A DNA stretch of 5,519 nt from Cyclobacteriaceae bacterium (GTDB taxonomy: Bacteria > Bacteroidota > Bacteroidia > Cytophagales > Cyclobacteriaceae): positions 1 through 5,519 of the forward strand of contig DAOVVI010000157.1 of assembly GCA_030637245.1 (NCBI GenBank), written 5' to 3'. The position numbers were made by a program, and so were the translations under genes. Position 1 is the first letter of the stretch, and every line of letters begins with the position of its first letter. Of this stretch, positions 1 through 5,519 are shown one piece after another. A model generated the notes under the pieces. That model was given only the letters and a program-made list of their open reading frames with translations. It was not told where the DNA came from and searched no databases.

Positions 1-7
1 AACGAAA

Positions 8-2188
8 TTAGTCTCCCAACTCTGCGTTTCTCACAAATTCGATATCCGCTTCCACATCCTTCAAAAAATACTTCCAATGGAAAGCCTTGAATTCCGGCCA
101 TCGTGGTTCATGATGTCCCATACTCACGTAAGGCATCGGCTTGTAACGATCAGTGGTAAGTCGAATGACATTTTCCCAGTGTCCAACACATTTTTCCAGG
201 TTCTTTAACGCGCTTTCTTTTTCCTGTACCTGCCCTGAAAGCCTGTACGTTTCAAAAGAAACGCCCGCCCGTATTTTATCAGCAAAATAAAATCCAAGTT
301 GACACCAGGTTTCCAGGTCATCCAATTCCGAATTTAGGGCTGGTAGATTTTCAGATGACCTCAATTTATTAATGATCTCCAATGAATTGGTACTGGTTTC
401 CTGAAGTTTTTGAGCCAATTCCAAAGGAGTGATGGTTTCATCATTTATGGACAAACCATCTTGTTTCAGTTGGCAATATTCTCTGATACTTAGATAGCGC
501 GAATCAAGCGTTTCATGCATGGTCAATTCTTCGATGGAAATAAATGGAGATTTCCGGTCATCAAATCCCGTCTGCCAGGGAGCAAGAAATCCTTCACTGT
601 AAAGTGTAAAATCCCAGGTGCCTTTATAAAAAGAGGCCAGGTATAAGGGAACTTTCGAAGCCAGGGAGTAGGCTTCAAGCAAAGTGAGCCCATCTACAGT
701 TGGATACATCGCTTCAAATACCTTTGCAAGTGTGGCATCCGTTTCTTCAGGATTGTAAGTGAGGCGGCCCCATAAATGATAAAACAGCCATTGCTTTTCA
801 AAGGCATATTCCCACGTCTTATGCAGATGGTCTTTGTGGGAATAATCTTTTGCAGGAATATACCCTTCGGAACCTACAAAATAGCCATCCACATACTCAT
901 GATGATTGGTTTCTATATGATCCCTGATAAATTCCGGATCTCCCCAACGAAGCACAAAGAAATCCTCATTCCGAATCATCCAGGCAATAAAATAATTTTC
1001 AGGTTTGGGATCCCAGAAATCCTGCATAATGGTTCCCTCGTTATTGGAGTGTGTCAACGAAAGATTAGGTGTGGAATGGCCATGCGACCAGTTAAATTTT
1101 ACCTCAACAATAGTTTTATCTGGAAGATCGGCATGATCGATGACCCTCCTCATCTCTTTGGGATCTCCTGCAAGAACAGCCCGATGAATGAATTTGATTT
1201 TCCGGTCCGCATTTTTCATGCCCTCCACAAAGGTATCTTCGATCCAGTCTTCACGCGCCTTAGGAGTCATCTTGTCATCTCCCCAATTTCCCATCCAGTC
1301 AGCAAGGGTAACGCCCAATCCGGTGAGATCTTCATATTCATTGATTAGCTGAGTCACAGACTCTTTGGTATATGTTTTCACCAATTCCGATCGATCGTCA
1401 TGTTCTTTGGCGCCATAGGCAATAGCAAATTCCGGAGATACTACAATATTCCAGTTGACCAGATAGGTTTCAATACCTCGGTCTTTCGCCATTTTAAAAA
1501 GCGCTTTCCAGAATGTCTTCCACTCATTCAATTCCTGATCATTAAAAGACGTTGCTTTGGGATAATTCTTTGCCCGGATCAGATAGGGGAACGGATGCGT
1601 ATTCCAGAGCGACAGGGCATTGAACCTGTTTTTAACCATCATATCCAGATAGGGTTCCCAGAACTTTAGATCCCGGCATGTTTCCATGTGAACATCCGTA
1701 GCAGGTCCGGGCCGGTATGGTGACCAGGGTAAGTTGAATTTAATCGCACGATAAGAGAACGCCGGATCAACATGCCGCTCTTCCAACTGAGTAAAATCGC
1801 AGGATGGGCCAATTTGTTCAATCAGATCCATGATACCGTACAAACCTCCTCTTTCCGTGTTAGCCAAGACGTAAATGATTTCACCTTCCATCACTATACT
1901 AAAACCATCAGGCTTAAGACCTGAAACGTTTGCCAATACAAATTTTCTCTGCTGTTCATCCAGTTCTTGTTCTTGGGTTAAAATCACAATTCTCTGGGTG
2001 ATGTTATGGATTTCTTTACACACTTCAACAACATATCCGGAAGTTTGAAGCACAGTTGATAAGCGGCTTACTCCATAAGATACCACTGAAGATGGTGACT
2101 TATAGCAAATATGAACCGTCTTTGGGTTTGAACAGGAAGCCAGAATTACGTGTATGGTAAGAATCCATATGATTAAAGAATTTTTCAT
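8..2188 (-). CDS. Outer-membrane/periplasmic lipoprotein, putative glycoside hydrolase (GH67-like / hexosaminidase-like superfamily)
   Basis: Complete 726-residue protein. It starts with a lipoprotein signal peptide: Lys2, a hydrophobic core at about 5-17, then the lipobox L-A-S-C with Cys19 as the lipidation site. Residues about 25-130 resemble the small alpha/beta domain that precedes the barrel in GH67 and GH20 enzymes, ending in ERGGLYGIMDLIEQIG (112-127), close to the usual 'RG.LYG..dLLE.lG' signature. Residues about 142-450 look like a TIM barrel: YRAIKFNLPW, NRFNALSLWN, RGIETYLVNWN, GLGVTLADWMGNWGDD (290-305), TIVEVKFNW (359-367), VDGYFVGSEGY (433-443). Acidic residues at strand ends that could be catalytic are Asp297, Asp304/305, Glu362 and Glu441; this assignment is inference. 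Residues about 455-726 are mostly helical and rich in Trp and His. The likely role is cleavage of a sugar chain at the cell surface or in the periplasm; the substrate is unknown. The ATG at 2186-2188 is chosen because the signal peptide follows directly. The leader is A-rich with no strong ribosome site. No SusC/SusD or sulfatase neighbour is visible. Export is sure, hydrolase likely, family open. Confidence 0.85.
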   Translation of the reverse strand: MKNSLIIWILTIHVILASCSNPKTVHICYKSPSSVVSYGVSRLSTVLQTSGYVVEVCKEIHNITQRIVILTQEQELDEQQRKFVLANVSGLKPDGFSIVMEGEIIYVLANTERGGLYGIMDLIEQIGPSCDFTQLEERHVDPAFSYRAIKFNLPWSPYRPGPATDVHMETCRDLKFWEPYLDMMVKNRFNALSLWNTHPFPYLIRAKNYPKATSFNDQELNEWKTFWKALFKMAKDRGIETYLVNWNIVVSPEFAIAYGAKEHDDRSELVKTYTKESVTQLINEYEDLTGLGVTLADWMGNWGDDKMTPKAREDWIEDTFVEGMKNADRKIKFIHRAVLAGDPKEMRRVIDHADLPDKTIVEVKFNWSHGHSTPNLSLTHSNNEGTIMQDFWDPKPENYFIAWMIRNEDFFVLRWGDPEFIRDHIETNHHEYVDGYFVGSEGYIPAKDYSHKDHLHKTWEYAFEKQWLFYHLWGRLTYNPEETDATLAKVFEAMYPTVDGLTLLEAYSLASKVPLYLASFYKGTWDFTLYSEGFLAPWQTGFDDRKSPFISIEELTMHETLDSRYLSIREYCQLKQDGLSINDETITPLELAQKLQETSTNSLEIINKLRSSENLPALNSELDDLETWCQLGFYFADKIRAGVSFETYRLSGQVQEKESALKNLEKCVGHWENVIRLTTDRYKPMPYVSMGHHEPRWPEFKAFHWKYFLKDVEADIEFVRNAELGD

Positions 2189-2396
2189 CTGTTTTTATTT
2201 CGCGGGTGTGTATGAAAATCTTCTATAAATATAGCGAACAGCCGAATAGCACAAATAGATTACTGTAAGGATTTGTTATTCATATTCTTAAACAAAAATT
2301 TCTTAATGAAAATACTTATTAACTACCCTTCGGGTTACTTCACACGCTACTGAAATTTTTCTTCCGTAAGAATGTTACTAGTCAGAGAGTTATATA

Positions 2397-3260
2397 TCAC
2401 CACTTTTTTTCTAGTGGCACAATAAACCATTTAGAATAATTTTCAATTGTATCTGGCATAAAATTAGCTTGTTCGATATATGCCATATACACTTTTTTCG
2501 ATTTTGGAATTGGAATCAACTTGCCTGTCTTTGGCATAACAATCTTACTGGAAATCACCGAATCATCGATCAATATTTTGTATCTGGCATTCCCGAATAC
2601 TTGGATTTCAAACGGTAATTCCTTCACATCCTCAACAGATTTTGTGGACGATTTAGGACCATCAGGAATTAATGTAAATCTATAAGAGTCTTCATTTTCA
2701 ATTAATTGAATTTTCTGAAAAATATCATCTACAATCCAATTATTAATTTTAGTATATCCAATAGTATCATTTGTATGTGTTCCTACTATTTTAAATTTGG
2801 TTCTTTCTTGATAAACAGTGTATTCATGTTTTTTAATTTTTTGCTTATAGTCATCTGTTGTAGGAAAATTGTGTTTTTTGTTGTTGGAATCTTCTATAGA
2901 AACTTTTGTAACCTTTCCAGAGACAATATCAATAGGAATCCAACCTTTATCCGGGGAGATTTTGATACCCGAATCAGGTTTTTCATTAACGAAAATAAAC
3001 TGATCTAATCCATATATAAACCCAAAAAGAACAGCGGCAGAACCACTTAATTTTAAAAATCCTATTGCCAAAGAGTTCTGTTGGCCAATTCCTCCTAGAA
3101 ATCTATATAAAATGCTAGCCAAGGCAATAGATAACATCACTGCACTAATATCTTTTTTCTCATCATAATAAAACACTATCCCCATAACAATCCCAATTAT
3201 GATAAGGGAGATAATAACTATCATCTCAATTTTCTCATGATTAATATTTATCTGTTGCAT
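2397..3260 (-). CDS. Membrane-anchored protein of unknown function
   Basis: Complete 287-residue protein that I do not recognise. Three hydrophobic segments lie at the N-terminus: residues about 12-31 (strong), 38-53 and 64-90 (Leu/Ile/Gly/Phe-rich, with a Gly-Ser-Ala stretch at 72-76). They are followed by a soluble domain of about 195 residues (92-287) with short alternating hydrophobic and charged stretches, suggesting mainly beta structure with many Lys, Asp and Asn. No catalytic motif, cysteine pair or nucleotide-binding loop stands out, and the side on which the soluble domain lies is not clear from the charge pattern. The ATG at 3258-3260 follows an AT-only leader of the kind common in Bacteroidota. 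The reading frame is intact. The gene is visibly AT-rich: 2701-2760 has 11 G/C in 60, against 31 in 60 at 1681-1740 in the hydrolase gene, which hints at recent acquisition. It points the same way as the hydrolase, 208 bases upstream of it, so co-transcription is possible but not indicated. Confidence 0.75.
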   Translation of the reverse strand: MQQININHEKIEMIVIISLIIIGIVMGIVFYYDEKKDISAVMLSIALASILYRFLGGIGQQNSLAIGFLKLSGSAAVLFGFIYGLDQFIFVNEKPDSGIKISPDKGWIPIDIVSGKVTKVSIEDSNNKKHNFPTTDDYKQKIKKHEYTVYQERTKFKIVGTHTNDTIGYTKINNWIVDDIFQKIQLIENEDSYRFTLIPDGPKSSTKSVEDVKELPFEIQVFGNARYKILIDDSVISSKIVMPKTGKLIPIPKSKKVYMAYIEQANFMPDTIENYSKWFIVPLEKKW

Positions 3261-3425
3261 TTTTTTAAATTTTTACAGAGACCAGAATATATGAACAAAA
3301 AATAGTACGCATAGTGACTTTTCTAAGAGAATCTTTTACTTAAATCTAATGGATTTTGAATAGTTTTAAAACCATTGACAGTTACTTAAAAATAAATTTC
3401 TGTTGACCGGCTTGAATGATGAACT

Positions 3426-3444
3426 AATTATGTATATCATAATT
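3426..3444. repeat. Perfect AT-rich palindrome
   Basis: Arms AATTATG (3426-3432) and CATAATT (3438-3444) are exact reverse complements around the five-base spacer TATAT. It could be a binding site for a dimeric regulator, the tip of a repeat element, or chance in AT-rich DNA. It lies about 165 bases upstream of the start of the membrane-protein gene, which is far for a simple operator. Confidence 0.4.
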
Positions 3445-3613
3445 CTGCACTTTTCCATAATAATCGCATCGTAAAATATTTCTTAATACAGGTGGATTGA
3501 CAGATTGATTTATCCAAATCTTTCGTAGGCTCGTTTCACCATAGAGCAGTTCTTTTGACAAATAGTTAGCACAACTGAGACTGGCATTTACAGTACTCGA
3601 ATTTCTCAAGAAG

Positions 3614-3636
3614 GGCACGAGCTACAACCTTGCGCC
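3614..3636. repeat. Imperfect GC-rich hairpin, REP-like
   Basis: Arms GGCACGAG (3614-3621) and CTTGCGCC (3629-3636) enclose the seven-base loop CTACAAC. Six of eight pairs are Watson-Crick, one is a G-T wobble and one (A against C) is a mismatch. A direct repeat GCCAGCA at 3634-3640 and 3644-3650, separated by AAG..., starts inside the hairpin's right arm. The form resembles REP-type palindromes, but the origin is inferred. Confidence 0.4.
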
Positions 3637-3858
3637 AGCAAAGGCCAGCAGGGGGGGGTAACCGGACACCAGTAATTTACATTAATCTTTTTAGCTCTAC
3701 TTATAATTTAGTGGAAATTATTAAATGCCGGACAAAACGTTTGGATTTTGTTCTGTGGGCAAATAGTTAAGCAATATCAAATAATTGAATTTTCCCACAT
3801 CCATCTGCTATAAATTATCCGGTTTCCCGAATCAAGCCTTCCTTCCGCAGACAGATTC

Positions 3859-3880
3859 ATGGTATAACCATCTTTTTTTT
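3859..3880 (+). terminator. Small hairpin followed by T8, possible weak terminator or leader attenuator
   Basis: Arms ATGGT (3859-3863) and ACCAT (3867-3871) enclose ATA, then one C and eight T (3873-3880). The layout is that of an intrinsic terminator on the plus strand, but the stem has only five pairs, two of them G-C. No plus-strand gene ends upstream, so it would terminate either read-through or a leader transcript of the aldo/keto reductase gene, which starts 79 bases further on. A longer-range pairing of ATCTG at about 3803-3807 with CAGAT at 3852-3856 is possible. The T-run may instead be promoter-spacer sequence. Confidence 0.25.
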
Positions 3881-3959
3881 GTAAAGTAATTGACTCTTTG
3901 TGTCATTTTTATGAACTTCATACTACTTTCTAAAACTCAAACCCATTAATGAAATTATC

Positions 3960-5456
3960 ATGGCAGACTCACACAATTCAACTCAAACTCGACGTCAATT
4001 TATCAGAACCGGATCTGCAATAGCTGCCGGTATGGCCATCGCTCCAAACATTGGTTGCACTACAAATAATGTGACTTCACTAATGAAAAGACCCTTCGGA
4101 AAAATTGGTTTTGATGTTACTACAATTGGCCTGGGAGGACAGGCTTCCATCCAATGGACGCCATATGATGTTGATCCTGTTCAAATCATTCTCAAAGCTT
4201 TCGATAAAGGCGTCAACTATTTTGATACCTCCAACCTTTATGGACCAAGTCAACTAAATTTTGGAAATGCTTTTAAGGAATTATCGCTAATACCAGGTTT
4301 AGCAGGATACAAGGAAAAATTACGAAAATCCATCTTCCTCACTTCAAAAACACATTTGAGATGGGCCAAAGGCGGAGACGAAAGAGAAGGAGTCGGCAAC
4401 CGAACGAATGGAACCTCCGGCTCCTCAACTATTGATGATTTAAGGCGAACCTTATCTCAAATTTATGGAGATGGTAATGGCAATTTCCCAAAAGGCGCTT
4501 ACCTGGATATGGTGTTGATCCATAATCTCAAAACAATCGCGGAGGTTGATGTACTCTACACCGGATATGATAATCCCGATTCAAAAAATGAACAGGTTGG
4601 CGCTTTAGCGGCTTTACTGGACTATCGCGACGGCACAAATAAAACAGGATTGAATCCAAAGGAAGAAAAGCTTATCAACCATATTGGATTTAGCGGACAT
4701 TATTCTGCATCAGTTATGATGGAAATGATTCGGCGGGACGAAAAGAATATAATAGACGCAATGCTTGTGGCCATTAACGCTAATGACAAACTCAATTTTA
4801 ACATGCAACATAATGTAATCCCCGTTGCTATGGCTAAAAATATGGGAATCATTGGAATGAAAACATTTGCTGACGGGGCGATGTACACCAAAGAAGCCAA
4901 TTGGTCACGAGAACCGAAGCATGTCGTCAGAACAGTTGGAAACAACAAACTGCCAAGTCGTCCTTTGGTTGAATATTCCTTAAGCACGCCGGGATTAAGC
5001 ACAGCAATTATCGGCATCGGTCAAATTAGCAATGATCATAGTAAATGCCAGCTCACACAAAATATATCCTCAGCACAAATAAAACCAAATGGGCTATCCG
5101 AAGTGGAACGTCAAGAAATAGAAAAGCTAGCCCTTAATGCTAAAGAAGGTATGACAAACTATTTCCAGGTTCATGAAGGAGGGTTGACAGAAGTTACCGA
5201 TGCCGCAGTGATGAAAACGGATAATAGCTCTGTGAAATTATCCTGGAATACTGCATACGCCGGTAAGAATGCAATTAAAAAGTATGAGATTTTCAGGGAT
5301 AATGAAGAAATCGGAAAGATTGACCATACACCTCAATTAGTTAATAAACCATTCACATTTATTGATAAAACGTCTGGAGACAAAAAATGTGAATATAAGA
5401 TCATTACAGTTGACACTGAAGATCACCGAGTGGAAACTCCCATATTTATAGCCTGA
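3960..5456 (+). CDS. Tat-exported aldo/keto reductase with C-terminal fibronectin III-like domain
   Basis: Complete 498-residue protein. The N-terminus carries a twin-arginine signal, T-R-R-Q-F-I-R at 10-16, followed by a weakly hydrophobic Ala/Gly/Ile stretch ending at Cys33 (N-I-G-C, only a marginal lipobox), so export is expected by Tat, possibly with lipidation. Residues about 42-395 are an aldo/keto reductase barrel. The family's catalytic tetrad is visible as Asp89 and Tyr94 in NYFDTSNLYG, Lys130 in FLTSKTH and His188 in MVLIHNL. The late segment TAIIGIGQISND (348-359) sits where NADP-binding family members have their cofactor-phosphate loop. Expected chemistry is NAD(P)-dependent carbonyl reduction or alcohol oxidation; a Tat-folded protein could carry its cofactor out. 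The part between about 135 and 235 is longer than in simple members. Residues about 405-498 (VKLSWNTA, KKYEIFRDNEEIGKI, FTFIDKT, CEYKIITVDTEDH) match the strand pattern of a fibronectin III domain. The ATG at 3960 is set by the Tat motif; the leader is A/T-rich. The substrate is unknown. Confidence 0.9.
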   Translation: MADSHNSTQTRRQFIRTGSAIAAGMAIAPNIGCTTNNVTSLMKRPFGKIGFDVTTIGLGGQASIQWTPYDVDPVQIILKAFDKGVNYFDTSNLYGPSQLNFGNAFKELSLIPGLAGYKEKLRKSIFLTSKTHLRWAKGGDEREGVGNRTNGTSGSSTIDDLRRTLSQIYGDGNGNFPKGAYLDMVLIHNLKTIAEVDVLYTGYDNPDSKNEQVGALAALLDYRDGTNKTGLNPKEEKLINHIGFSGHYSASVMMEMIRRDEKNIIDAMLVAINANDKLNFNMQHNVIPVAMAKNMGIIGMKTFADGAMYTKEANWSREPKHVVRTVGNNKLPSRPLVEYSLSTPGLSTAIIGIGQISNDHSKCQLTQNISSAQIKPNGLSEVERQEIEKLALNAKEGMTNYFQVHEGGLTEVTDAAVMKTDNSSVKLSWNTAYAGKNAIKKYEIFRDNEEIGKIDHTPQLVNKPFTFIDKTSGDKKCEYKIITVDTEDHRVETPIFIA

Positions 5457-5519
5457 TTTGAACCTGGCGTCATGTTAAAGAATGTGTTGACGGGTATTGC
5501 ATGCCGACAAGACAGATAC

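Larger units (their letters stand above)
3424..3640. repeat. Possible ~215-base structured repeat or small non-autonomous element
   Basis: This segment differs in texture from the AT-rich sequence on both sides. One end has a perfect AT-rich palindrome (3426-3444) and the other an imperfect GC-rich hairpin (3614-3636), whose arms GGCACGAG and CTTGCGCC recall the short palindromes that accompany REP-associated (Y1-type) transposases. A 5-base ACCGG occurs just outside each end (3406-3410 and 3661-3665), which could be a target duplication or chance. No transposase is encoded here. The idea that this is a dispersed element rests on pattern resemblance only; a second copy is not present in this window. 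Confidence 0.25.
3261..3959. other. Long non-coding stretch between divergent genes
   Basis: Divergent intergenic region of about 700 bases. The first part (3261-3423) is very AT-rich and must hold the promoter of the minus-strand membrane protein, though no convincing Bacteroidota -33/-7 pair can be pointed to. From 3424 to about 3640 it holds the repeat-like segment described separately, then a G8 run at 3651-3658. The stretch 3660-3850 shows no gene or clear structure. A small hairpin followed by T8 lies at 3859-3880. The only reading frame of note is 64 codons on the minus strand (3618 down to 3424, GTG start), with no ribosome site and no recognisable protein character; I do not call it a gene. 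Confidence 0.6.

Noticed and set aside
776..1348. 190-codon open frame on the plus strand
   Set aside because: It lies wholly antisense inside the hydrolase gene, has no ribosome site or protein-like features, and is a frame shadow of that gene.
1400..1669. 89-codon open frame on the plus strand
   Set aside because: Antisense to the hydrolase barrel-coding part; same reason as the longer shadow frame.
2325..2335. Small ACCC-TTC-GGGT hairpin downstream of the membrane-protein gene, considered as its terminator
   Set aside because: Only four pairs with a three-base loop, and no T-run follows on the minus strand.
2706..3008. 100-codon plus-strand frame rich in Phe, Ile and Asn
   Set aside because: Antisense to the membrane-protein gene; its apparent hydrophobic character comes from reading AT-rich Lys/Glu/Asn codons backwards.
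3424..3618. 64-codon minus-strand frame with a GTG start
   Set aside because: No ribosome site, in-frame stop only a codon or two upstream, no recognisable domain, and its start lies within the hairpin of the repeat-like segment. Better explained as non-coding.
3890..3900. TTGACT and CTTTG motifs upstream of the reductase gene, considered as a promoter
   Set aside because: Spacing and bases do not fit either the Bacteroidota -33/-7 pair or a normal sigma-70 pair.
4700..5017. 105-codon minus-strand frame
   Set aside because: Antisense inside the aldo/keto reductase gene, whose catalytic motifs prove the plus-strand frame.
5472..5519. ATG with an open frame to the window end, possible start of a next gene
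   Set aside because: Only 16 codons are visible, with no ribosome site and no recognisable protein start; it could be chance.

Overview
The window looks like chromosomal DNA of a Bacteroidota member, probably a free-living glycan degrader. The signs are a large glycoside-hydrolase-like lipoprotein with a clear lipobox, a Tat-exported aldo/keto reductase typical of that phylum, A-rich leaders without a strong Shine-Dalgarno in front of the start codons, and an AT-leaning base composition. This placement is inference; no rRNA or other marker gene is present.

Layout: (1) 8-2188, minus strand: a complete 726-residue lipoprotein that looks like a TIM-barrel glycoside hydrolase of the GH67 / hexosaminidase-like superfamily, though its exact family is not recognised. 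(2) 2397-3260, minus strand: a complete 287-residue membrane-anchored protein of unknown function, clearly more AT-rich than its neighbours. (3) 3261-3959: about 700 bases with no convincing gene. It holds a possible ~215-base repeat-like element (perfect AT palindrome at one end, imperfect GC-rich hairpin at the other), a short direct repeat followed by a run of eight G, and a small hairpin followed by eight T about 80 bases before the next gene. (4) 3960-5456, plus strand: a complete 498-residue Tat-signal aldo/keto reductase with all four catalytic residues and an extra C-terminal beta-sandwich-like (fibronectin III-like) domain. The last 63 bases contain no supportable gene.

The hydrolase and the reductase are both exported and could both act on sugars or glycans outside the cytoplasm. 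They are divergent and separated by the unknown gene and the long non-coding stretch, so joint action is only a guess. The middle of the window (about 2397-3660) reads as accessory DNA. I see no CRISPR array, tRNA, rRNA, transposase, integrase, toxin-antitoxin pair or defence system, and no clear sign of a new multi-gene system.
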